Notes under the pieces: generated by a model
Databases searched by the model: none
The model's input: the letters and a program-made list of their open reading frames with translations, nothing else
What the model was told of the DNA's origin: nothing
Part shown: in pieces, positions 34,539-45,555 of the stretch
How positions within the stretch are numbered: position 1 is the first letter of the stretch
How the letters are laid out: every line of letters starts with the position of its first letter
NCBI GenBank assembly: GCA_003255065.1
Contig: QAOA01003636.1
Location: forward strand, 172,772-236,771
Origin: Cercis canadensis
Lineage: Eukaryota; Streptophyta; Magnoliopsida; Fabales; Fabaceae
Length of the DNA stretch: 64,000 bases
Direction of reading: 5' to 3'
Translations under genes and position numbers: made by a program

Positions 34539-37500
34539 AATGATGGTTTATGATTAATGAATTAAGAAGCTTGGTAAATTATATAGGATTTTAAAATGGT
34601 CCCTTTTCTATATATATATATTGCAACAAGCAAAGACTAGCGCAACTATGTTTGCAGCCAATTTGAATTTGTGAATTAAACATCACTTTTTATCTTTTTT
34701 TGGTTGGTGCATAAGATAAGCCCCAAAGACTAGCTACTCACAAAAACCACCTTCATTAAAGGCTCTAATCAAAGTATCAAACATCATTTATATTTGATTC
34801 TCATTAAAGGCTTTTAAAATATTTATTATATTGAAATATCAGGAGTAGTATGAATAGTAGAACCCAAATTGATAATCTAAATTATTTTTGTTATTTATTT
34901 TAGAGTATAATATTTTTCCCTTTTTTATAGTTGTCCACATCATATACGCAGTCTTCTTTTCCATTTTTAAAATTTACATGAATCTCCCTTAAACTTTAGA
35001 ATAAGGCTACAATTTAGTCCAATTTATTAAACCAATCGTTAAATCATGGTCAAAGGAGGAAAATGGTATAAAATGTCTATAATAGCTGCGGTTAGTAATT
35101 AAATTATAGTAGTTAAGCTATGGAAACAATTACGAAAAATGCTAGGCAACCAAAATTTAACTTTCAAAATTGTTGGCAAGATTTAACTACAAGAATTTAA
35201 TAGTTAATTTAATTGAGGTTACTGCTATTAGATTTAACTACAAGAATTTAATTTAACTAAGTTAGAGCGTTTTTTGAAAGTTCACGAGAGATTCATGTAA
35301 ATTTTGAAAATAGAGAAGAATATTGTATATATTATATAAAAATATAGAGAATGAAAATTAATTTACTCTTTATTTTATACACAAATTATCCCAATTATTA
35401 ATTTTTTTTTTGGCTATTCCCAATTTTTAATCCTATGAACAATTATTCTCAAGCTCTAATACTTTTATAAGCTAGTCAATGAACTAACTCAAATAGAATA
35501 TGATGATTAGCTTCTTGACTTTCAAACATTGCTTGTTTGTATGCAATGACCTCAAGCAAATTTCCCAATTTTATCATGCAAGTCAATGATCATATTGAAA
35601 TAATCACCAATAAGTATCCAAGGAAATAAATGATTGGTATTGAAAATTCAGTTGATTATGAAAACAATCCAAGCAAGAGAAGTACATCCCACATAGGCAA
35701 ACGAAGACAACTATTCTGGCTTGGAAGAATTATTAGGTTGAATCAGTAAGAATGTTGCCCTACTATGATAGGTAATCACAACCTCCATAGAAGCTTGATT
35801 CTTGTTCTTGAAAAAATGCAATAAAATGTCTGTCACAAGGTAAAATGACTAAAATATCTCTTGGGACTATATAGTTAATTATTATGTTTATATATATTTT
35901 AATAATTTTATTTAGTATATGATTATTGTATTCAAATATTAACAAAACTGGTTACCAATTAAAAAATATAAACAAAACTATGTATATAAACAGAATAACC
36001 ACGTAATTTTAAGANAGTGTCTTTAGAATTTCTTAATATTTTCTCTCAAATATTAAAATATGAGAATAATTGTTCCTTAATTCTACTTGTGGTATTAAAT
36101 AATTAACTTATTTTTCAAGTGAAATAATTGACCCTTTTAAAATACCAAATACTTTGTACTAAAATGTTGTGCAATACATGTACAAAAACAGCGTTGCCCA
36201 TGGTGTTTAGACCAAAAAGTTTATATTTGTAAAATTGTTTTACATTATTATTTAATAACATATTGTCAGATTATTAAAATAATTAAAAAAATTTACTATT
36301 AATAAATAATTTTAAAAATTGTTTTCATACATCACAATATTCAATTAAATGATAAATAAAATAGATTTACAGAGTCCCTGTATCAAAATTAAATTCTTAT
36401 TAAAGTAGAGAGAACCTAACTTTTAAATGGATACAAGTACACTGACTTTTGCATCTAAGAAGCTTAAGTCTTTCCTTATCAAGTTGGTTGCGTGTCAATA
36501 TACTTTAATCACCACAATGGAGCTAACCAGTTTATGTATGGCCAATTAATTACCCATATTTATCATTGTTTTATTCCTTAGAAATAATATTAATAAGGTT
36601 TTTTTTTTCCTTTTATTTATAAGAGAATTCCAATTATGACCTTTATTTTAACAATATCTCTCTCTTATTATTTGTACTATGTCCAAATAGTGAGGTCAAT
36701 AATTTCTCTTGTATAAAAAAGAAAAAAGTAATTTATCCATAAAAAGCAAAAACAAGATTTTCTCCAAGCCTATTTATATCTTCTACCCAAAAAAAAAAAA
36801 AAAAANATTATGATTGTAAATTTTCAGAAGATGTCAGATCATTTAGGTGATAAATCCTATCCGTCCATTTCATAGGTCAAAAGGAAAGTGACTAGCTAGA
36901 GAAAATTTTCCAATCATCGAAGCAATTCTTACATGGTTTTAACTTGTAGGGCCATGCTTCAATGTAATCCACTTGGACATAATGGCATTGGAAACTTTGC
37001 ACTTTTTTCCCCTAACTTTTCCTTTCACTTCTAGTGATGGAAATGATTGTTTTTTTTTTTCTTGGCGGCGGGTGTCAAGATTGAATTCAAGAGATATATA
37101 AATTATTTATAGAATTATTAGGTGTAGCTTAATTGATAATTTTAGTTTTATGTAGATTAAATTCTAAGGTAATATCAAGAATTTAAACTTTACTAGAAGT
37201 ACTAATGCCTCGTGATTAATCTCATACAAAAAATATAAGAATCACCTCTTGAAAAACCAAAAAGATAGGTTGCTTCTAGTTTCAAAGGAGAATGTATTAT
37301 AACTAGTGAATATCTATTAACAAAATAACACAGGCAAAATTTACATCTAAGATCTTTTTATCGACGCAATTGAATCTTAACAATTGAGTCAACCCTTGTT
37401 GACAAATGATCTAATAACGTTATTTATGTATTTTTTTTTAATTTATAGGTAAATAATGACTGTAATTCCAATAAAGAATATTTAAATCAGAGAAGAGATA

Positions 37501-38416
37501 AAAAGCCTAACATTATGATTGAGAGCATACTCTAATAAAATAGAGTTATTTTTTACTTATTAATTAAACATATTATTATAAATATGTATAATTAACAGAA
37601 TCTAATTTTAATTACCCATTTAAATGTTTTTTGTTAGTTTCTTGTTATATCACACTACTAGTGTATAATTTTAAAAAAAATGAGTCTATTTTTATGTGCA
37701 AGTAGCATAACATGGTTTGCAACTAGCATGCCCTTTTCTTTCTTTCTTTATGTTTAGTACTATGTTCATGTGAGAAGTGCATGCCTTAGTGTCTGGGGCA
37801 TATCAAGGAAAAATGTGTAGGCTCAATAATTACAAGATCCAGTTGGACTTAGACCCACCACTATGTGTATTATTCTCCCTAGGAAGATTTCTCTTAAAGA
37901 ATATGCGTCCTAATTATTCTAGCTACATCATTTCTTACCTTTTTCTAGATAAACATAAACAACCTATAAAAAGACATGAAAACTATAAATGTGTAAGATG
38001 CTTTCTGTTTTTACTTTTTTACTTTTATAGTTTTTCTCAGAATGCAATTAGCATGCTTCTCCATTGTACCAGTTATGGTGGAAAACCTAGATTATTTGAG
38101 GAAGGGGAAGAAAGATTTTACTACTCTAACCAGAAGAACTTGAGGCAAAAAATTAAGTGAAAAAGAAGGGGAAACATAATAAGATACTATGTTGCTGAAG
38201 ATATACAATTTGGATTTATTTTTAAGGTATTTAGTTCCTAATTACATGAATATTTAAACTTTCATTAGTTTCATACTAATTACTAAGCATAATACATTTT
38301 TTTAGAGAATTCTTATTTGGTTCTTTAAATTGGTAAAAAAGATAATTTGGTTTTAAATATAGAAGAATTTCAATTTGATTCTTCTTATATTGATAGAAAA
38401 TATCGCAAAATACTTA
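34539..38416. other. AT-rich gene-poor DNA
   Basis: No gene was recognised on either strand. It contains single Ns at 36015 and 36806 and poly-A/T runs. A 127-codon open frame at 37777-38160 has no recognised domain. AT-rich 'ataaccacgtaa'-type repeats occur at about 35990-36010. Confidence 0.5.
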
Positions 38417-38645
38417 TTGGTGTTATGTGGTTATTTTATTTATATATATGATTAAGTTTACTTTTAAACATGATAATCATATATATGAACAAAATAACCA
38501 CATAACACCAAAGGATAACTAAATATATGAATAGAATAACTATATAGCATCAAAAGATAACTATATATGTTAACAGAATAATCATATAGTAACAAAAGAT
38601 AACCACATAGCACCAAAAAATAACCACATAGCACTAAGGAGTATT
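38417..38645. repeat. AT-rich palindrome plus short tandem units
   Basis: 38417-38512 is an imperfect palindrome with arms of about 42 bp (ttggtgttatgtggttattt at the left, aaataaccacataacaccaa at the right). It is followed to 38640 by degenerate copies of ataaccacatagcaccaaaa. Related motifs occur near 490, 5575, 21950, 36000 and 39585, so this is a dispersed repeat family. Confidence 0.6.
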
Positions 38646-39274
38646 TTGGATATTTCATACAATATTGGAGGAACTAAATTAAAATTTCTCCATATTTAGA
38701 ACCAAATAATTTTTGTTGCCAACTTGAGGAACCAAACAATAATTCTACATTTTTTTATGTACAAAGATTATCAATTTTTTCCATTGTGCTTTTTAATGTT
38801 GTAAAAAAAATTTGAATCCTACATGTGATGGAAATTTAAGAAACTAGATTAAAGGTCTTATAATGTTTTGAACAAATAAACTGATAAATGATTATCTTTA
38901 TATATAATGAAAGAACTGTGAAAAATATATATAAAATAAGTCATTATAACATGTTGCAAAATACAATATGAAAAATATGTCATCTAAGGCATTTGCTCTC
39001 TTCACCACTTCTATTAAACATGTTCATATTAGTAGGAAAATCAACCATTTCAATAACAGAGCTAAAGTTTTCTCACTCTATAAAAAGCAACAATNATTTT
39101 ATAGAATAAAAGCAACAATTGATAAATAAAAAAATATTAATGAAAGCAGATCATAAACTATAAAAATGTTTTTAGACAAAAGGTGGTGTTGCAATGTTTA
39201 TAATCTTCAAAAGATTAGAATTGGTGAAAAAATTATCAAGCAAGAAGTTCAATAAGAATATGTGTGCTTGATTG
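38646..39274. other. AT-rich intergenic DNA
   Basis: No gene was seen. A single N at 39095 is flanked by a repeated aaaagcaacaat, again consistent with overlapping contig ends. Confidence 0.5.
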
Positions 39275-39410
39275 AAAAAAAAAAATGCTTAATTGTAATT
39301 TTGCTCCTCTTATTTTAACAACTTGAAATAGGAGAATCAAAATTACAATTAAACCAAAAAAAAAATTGTTAAAATAGGAGGACCAAAATTACAATTAAAC
39401 CAAAAAAAAT
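39275..39410. mobile_element. Deletion derivative of the foldback MITE family at 50235
   Basis: Left end 'cttaattgtaattttgctcc' with 'tattttaacaactt', and two right-end copies of aattacaattaaacc (about 39339-39353 and 39386-39400). These match the terminal inverted repeats of 50235-50782 (ggtttaattgcaattttgg and ccaaaattacaattgagcc). The interior is lost, and the right terminus is present twice. Confidence 0.5.
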
Positions 39411-42389
39411 TATAAAAAAATAAATCCTAAATATAATAAGTTAAACTTTTTTTAACAGTTAGTCATATAGTAAATCACTAAAAGATCCATTAGATTATAT
39501 AATTATCATATGTAAAATACGTAATTATTGTTTCAATATATAATTATTATATTTAATACTCACATATTAAATATAATAACCACGTAGCTCAAAGAATATT
39601 TATATCATTTTATTGTGTAACGAACTCAAAAGAAAATAAATTTAACTTCTAATACCTATATATCATTTTTCTAAAATCAATTAACTAATTCAAACTTTTT
39701 TTTGATTGATTTAGACCAAACNTTTTGATTGATTTTAGACCAAACATAATTGTCTCCAAGTAGATAAGTATCATTGCATGATCAATAATTTTTTTAATTA
39801 TGAAAACATTGTAATTAGAGTTTGAGATCTATATGGTTTTGTACAATTTGTCCTTAAATTTAACAACTGGAGCCACGCAACTAGAAGTTGAAAGTTTGAA
39901 AACCTTCATGACTAGACTACCATGTTTTACCCATTTGTCCGTTTGGACTTTAGAGACCGTTGGGTTTTGTGAAGGAATGGATGGGCAAAATGGGCCCTAT
40001 TACAGCTCACTGCATGAATTATACAATGAGGGAGTGGACACATAATAATAATAATAATAATTAAAAAAAATCGAAAGAAAAAAGAGCCTCATGAGACAAC
40101 CTTGCACCCCAACAAATGGAGAACAAACTGTCCACGTGCCTGGAGTTTTCTAAGTCAAACTATATACTATGATTATTGGGTTTTAGATAACTTTGTATGG
40201 TTGATTTCCAATTTGATGCTTTAACTTGAGAAATGGGTATATTTAGGACATAGGGTTTGACACTCTTACTTTATTATAAAATAGGCATGTTTCTTCCATG
40301 AACTTCTTTAAATCAATTTTTTAAGGACAAATTGTTGTGTCTGAGCTGGTTTTATTGCTTATGAATTATGTTGAACATGTTAGAAAAGTGGGCAAGACAA
40401 GTAGTAAAGGGTTGTGGATATAATATCCTTACTTGTTTATGATACTCTTGGCAAGTTTTGTGAAGTAGGAAATAGAAAAGATTGGAGGTGTTTGCTTGAG
40501 GTGAGGTTCTNAAAAATTTAATTTACTCATTTAACTATAAGTCATGTGCATGTGGGTGGCAGATGACCAAATTGCCACTCTCCATCTAGAAGCAACCAGA
40601 TTTTTATGCGACACTGATCCGTTTGCCGTTGTTGTGCGCGAATTTGTCTCTGGTTCTCTTTCCTCACACAATGAGGAATTCATCTTTGGGGAAAAGAGTA
40701 TTGGTTTCACGTTTCAATTTTTTTTATTAAATTATTAAAAAAATATTTAAGAGTCTCTTATTTTTTATAATATGGTCTCTTCGTTAAGTTTTTTTTTGAT
40801 TCGTTATCAGATGACATTATCATTAATAATTTACTAATCAGTCCAAATAAGTACTTAATAATTTAATTAATTGCATAACATGTTATTAAATTCAAAACTC
40901 TAGCATGTATTAGCTTTCAGTTCACTATGATCAATTTATCTAATTTCACTCACCCCTGCCCAAAGGAGGAATAACTTATACACATTATTTGAGATACTAT
41001 GCAACGTTTGTGATATAAATAGTAAAATTTAATTAGATGTCACTTTGTATGTAAATTACAAAATGGTATGAAGATAAATAACATATAAATAATTTTACGG
41101 GGATTCTATGATATTATATATGTATGTCATACTATATTGACATGACAAACATACGTATTTTTTATATTTTATTAGATATAAAATTAATTTATTTTATTTT
41201 TTTAAATAAACTTAAAAACAATAAATTTATATACATGTCATTTATATATTAATTTTTTTTTATATAGTATGATATACAACATAAATATCAAAAATATATA
41301 AGAAACCTCCATAACATTATTCTCCATAAAAAACTTGCAGCTTGAAAATCTAGTTTGTAATACTGTGATTTTTGATACAGAAATACTACCTAATAACCTA
41401 TGTGTTCTGGCTGTACATGGACAATAGCAGGTTGGCTCTATGTGTGGGTCACCTTCACATGCACAACTGCCATTATGGACCACAATTAAAATTTGACCAT
41501 ATCATAAAATAAAATAAAAAACTCTTAAGTTAGTTTAATCAAAAACTATATAAAGTATAGATTAAATAAAATTTAAATAGTGACAAAATATAAAAATGTA
41601 ATAGCTTGGTATACAATTACTCTATTAAGGCACACATAAAGTAACACAGCTATATAGGGGTCATGCATGGGCCAGCCACAAAGGTGGAAAAATTAGACAA
41701 ATAGTACTATTGAAGGTGACAACTTATTCAAAATGGAGACAAAAATGATAAAACAAGGAACATTATATTAGCTCACCTATCAATTTTTGCTGACAGACAA
41801 TTTTGAGTTGACCACAGTTTGATGGCAACCTTTGATCTACTGATTTTGTCTATTTACATTGGAGAAATGCCTATTTAATGCACTATTTACAATTGTTTAG
41901 ACTAATTAAATTGATGAAATTTGAGTCATATAAAAAATATTCCAGTAGATCATTTAAATTTAGATTATTATACTAGTTTCATAATTAATTTGTACAAAAA
42001 GCAATGCTCTTTACATATTTGTAAACCTTAACCACCTTCAAATAACAAGAGAATTATTGAAAAAGAAAGCTTGTCAATTTTTAAGAGGCAAAAATAATAT
42101 TAACCTTTTTCTTATTGAACATTTTGCAAAATCATTCATGTGCTAGATTCCTCAGATTGAGTTACACCATGTCCATAAGTAGCAATTTTTCTTGTTTTGT
42201 TTATGAGACTTATGACTCTAACTTGCAATATGGGTGATTATCCAAACCTATGTGTTTCTTTCTTTGTTTAACACATTCCATTTTTATCAAATTCTTAAGT
42301 TTAATAATAATAAAAAAAGTTTAAGTTTTAAATTTCCCTATCATAAAATGTTATCTTCTATGTATAATAAATGTGAAGAAGACATGGAG
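39411..42389. other. AT-rich gene-poor DNA
   Basis: No gene was recognised. Single Ns lie at 39722 (flanked by a repeated ttttgattgattttagaccaaac) and 40511. Short higher-GC islands at about 40540-40690 and 41395-41485 contain small open frames (64 and 81 codons) without recognised domains. Confidence 0.45.
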
Positions 42390-42775
42390 TTTAAAAAAAA
42401 TGGTGTTTTATAATTTGAAGTTTGAAAAATTAATTTCTCCAACTTTGTCCTCAAGTTTCTGACTCTTCCTACCAGATTGTCTCTTCTTGAATTGAAAAAA
42501 GTGAATCAGAAAAAAGATGTCATATATAAATTGAGTCTGAAAGATTGAAGTCTCCTACTTTGTCCTCAAGTTTGCAAATCTATCCCTATCTACTTGACTC
42601 TTGTCCAATTTGAAGTTTGAACAAGAAGGATAAGATGGGGTTTTTTAAATTGAGTATGAAAGAATTATAATCATCTTTGTCCTCAAGTTAGTAACTTTTT
42701 CTCAATCAACTTGAGTACTCTTGTTCAATTTAAAGTTGAACAAGAAGATATCTCTAACTTGTTTTTGGTAACTTT
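42390..42775. repeat. Degenerate tandem repeat, unit about 120 bp, three copies
   Basis: The phrase ctttgtcctcaagtt recurs at about 42440, 42558 and 42678. Each copy is followed by a 'cttgactcttgtycaattt' region with 'gaacaagaag' and preceded by 'aaattgagtatgaaaga'-like sequence. The units are diverged. No coding function is apparent. Confidence 0.6.
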
Positions 42776-44179
42776 TAACAAGTTGATATTTTTCCCCAAT
42801 TATTCCTTAAGGAGATACTTTTGTCTCATAATTATAGGGAGTTGTTATTTTTACACATAATTTAATGTTTAAATATGATATAAATTAAATTACTCTCAAT
42901 TAATATGAAAAGTTTTTTAATTTTGACTAAAAACTTTCTATATTAAATGAGGATTTTTACAATTAACTAAAAACTTTGCATATTAAGTGAAGGTAAATTA
43001 ATCTATATTATATTTAGACATTAAATAAAGTGTAACATTAACAAAATCGTGAGTGAAAATAACTGGCTCCCTAATTATATATGTTTATTCATATCTACAT
43101 TTTTACACCATAGAAATGAATAAATATGAAGCTATCCATATCATCTTAAAATTAAAAAAAGAAGAAGTTAGTGACAATTATTCTAAGAATCATTGTCTCA
43201 AAAAGTTATTAACATAAAACAAAATCAATAATAAAGATATGCCCTATGATAAATACAATAGATATTAGGTTTTGAACCTATGTCATAGAATATTTGCTCA
43301 CCTTATAAACATATTCATATGATAGTTAAGTTATTAGTTCACTCATATTCATATGTAAAGGTTTTTGTGTTAATATATAAAAGAAATTAGATTCTTTAAC
43401 CGAGAAAGGGAATTCAACTTGAAACCTTAGTTTTATGAATAAGTAGAGAGTCATAAATAAAGTTGCATATTAGAATATAATCAATCATTAATCTAATCAT
43501 TAGAATTTTCATGTTTAGCCACTATTTGTTTGGTTGCTATATATACTCCTAGTCCTAGGAAAGGGACAGAGGAAGAGGATTTTGATGAGGACAAAGAAGC
43601 CTATGTCTTAGAAATCTGCATTGGTGAAGACATTCTTTATTCTTGGGACTCAAATAGAAATCTAACGAAGAATCTTGTTGTCTCCTAGATTTTGATTTTT
43701 TCTTGTCCAAAGGAAAACTAAATTAGATTAAAAACAAGGGCTGGCATAAAGCTAGTTACTCTCCTAGGTTTTGATTGATCTACAACTTGAAAGGAAATTT
43801 TATATTTTATTAATTGCGTTGGTGTCAAAACAGAGAACACTGCTTGCATTGAGTAATGTTCTTCTTGCTACTCATCATTGAGTAATGTTAATTATATACA
43901 CCTAAAAACACCGTTTTTTACATTTAAATTTAATTACACTCACCAAAATTTTAAATGAACTTATTTGAATTTTTTTTGTGATATAGTTTAGATTTTCTCA
44001 CCTTATTATATTTAGATCTTCAACAATCACTTCTCGTTTTCATTTGTTTACTATTCCTCCCTTTCTCTCTCCCTCCATGAAGTAATGTTTCACGAATTAA
44101 GCTTTTATTCCTGAGAATATTGATTTGGGTTCTTAACAGAGAACCAAGCAAGCACTTATAAAATGGGGTTCCAAGCCCA
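42776..44179. other. AT-rich intergenic DNA
   Basis: No gene was seen. Poly-pyrimidine sequence at about 44055-44080 is the only notable composition. Confidence 0.45.
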
Positions 44180-44340
44180 ACTATAGAAGGACACATAGGC
44201 TCAGCATTCTCTAACTAAACAATCAAAGGACACACATTCTCTTCGGCTTTCTTTTACTAAACAATCAAAGGACACACGTACTCAATTTTCTCTAACTATA
44301 CAATCAAAAAATCTCAACTTTCTCTAACTAAACAATAGTA
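44180..44340. repeat. Four degenerate 45-bp units upstream of the FAS1 gene
   Basis: Copies of 'ttctctaactaaacaatcaa' followed by 'aggacacac' occur at about 44208, 44250, 44290 and 44320. They form a short tandem array 160-340 bp upstream of the FAS1-domain gene. They could act as promoter modules, but this is an inference from position. Confidence 0.5.
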
Positions 44341-44469
44341 GCATAAACCGTGAGGAATTCAGTTCAAATTGGATTAAAAGACCGGTTCATGCAGAACCTG
44401 CCAATCAACTAACCTACAAAAGACACAAGGAGATAAGAGTGGCAAGATAGGTGTGAACTATTAACTGGG

Positions 44470-44479
44470 CTATAAATAT
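44470..44479 (+). promoter_or_regulatory. TATA box of the FAS1-domain gene
   Basis: TATAAATATT about 75 bp upstream of the chosen ATG (44545). It would give a short leader starting near 44500. Confidence 0.6.
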
Positions 44480-44544
44480 TATGAGATTTCATTCCATTGC
44501 ACATAAGCACTAGGCATTCAAGCAAAAACTCAATCTTTTCCCTA

Positions 44545-45129
44545 ATGGCTCTCTGGCTTATCCTCCTCCTTCCACTATTTACAGTTGGTGAATCTCAGCC
44601 AACAAATGCAATCAACCAAACTGATCTTCAGGTAGCCATGACTGATATGAGAACGCGGTCTTACTATGGATTTGTCATCCTCCTCAAGATCCTCAATAGC
44701 ATTCCTAACTCGCTGCAAACTACTGATCTGACATTCCTCATGCCAAATGATGAACAATTATCTCATTTCTCAATCACTCCAGAGAGTCTCCATGACTTCA
44801 TACTCAGCCATTCAATTCCAACACCCCTAGTGCTCAATCATTTATTACATTTTCCAAATGGCACTCTTGTTCCTTCTAGCATTCCAAGCAAGATGATCAG
44901 CATAACCAACGGTGGTAGAGCAGGCTTGTTTGTTAACAATGCAAGGATTATCACACCCAATGTGTGCCAAAGCTCTTTAATAAGGTGCCATGGAATCAGT
45001 GCTGCTTTAACATTTGACAACATGGTTCCTTCCCTCCGAGCTCCAGATTTTGAGGATCATCCAAAGAACAATGATGTACCAAAACCATTTCGACATGTCA
45101 AGAGGATGAAGGCCCCAACTATTCAATAA
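44545..45129 (+). CDS. Fasciclin-like (FAS1-domain) secreted protein
   Basis: Single exon, 194 aa. The ATG at 44545 was chosen because the frame has no ATG further upstream and it begins a signal peptide (MALWLILLLPLFTVGES). The rest is one FAS1 domain (about residues 28-170). It has the H1-like DMRTRSYYGFVILLKIL, a 'DLTFLMPNDEQLS' segment like the conserved TVFAPxD motif, a 'LVLNHLLHFP' helix, and an H2-like end near 'RIITPNVCQSS'. FAS1 proteins act at the cell surface in adhesion and wall organisation. It most resembles the FLA19/20/21 group. It lacks Ala-Pro glycomodules and a C-terminal GPI signal, so arabinogalactan decoration is not evident. A possible poly-A signal (aataaaata) lies at about 45179. 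Confidence 0.85.
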   Translation: MALWLILLLPLFTVGESQPTNAINQTDLQVAMTDMRTRSYYGFVILLKILNSIPNSLQTTDLTFLMPNDEQLSHFSITPESLHDFILSHSIPTPLVLNHLLHFPNGTLVPSSIPSKMISITNGGRAGLFVNNARIITPNVCQSSLIRCHGISAALTFDNMVPSLRAPDFEDHPKNNDVPKPFRHVKRMKAPTIQ

Positions 45130-45555
45130 GGCAGAAGATATTTGCCTGTTTGGTGCTATGTTATGTCATGTAATCAAGAATAAAATATCAGTCTACTTTT
45201 GTCTCCGCTAATGATTTATATCTGGCCTACAGCCACTATTGATTCAACTCAGAAGGCCTAAATAAAATGCACCTTTAGCTATTCATGATGTCAAACTATA
45301 ACATACAATTGATAAGCACCCACAAATTCAGCAGCAAGCCACCAACAATTTGTTACAATAGCATATCTATACATATACTGCATAGAAGAATAAGCCTAGT
45401 TTCAAACTGCTTTACTGATATCTCTTCCCTGTACAAAGGCTGATAAAATTGTCATCAAATTGAATGGGATTAGACTGACTCTTTATACTTGTTCAACAAC
45501 AGAATGACATTAGTAATCATATTGTAAAAGATTATAACATACTCCAAACTAGTAC

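Noticed and set aside
37777..38160. 127-codon plus-strand open frame
   Set aside because: No recognised domain, no splice context or promoter, and AT-rich surroundings; kept only as a note.
40544..40738. 64-codon open frame in a higher-GC island
   Set aside because: No recognised homology, no leader or splice context; could be transposon debris.
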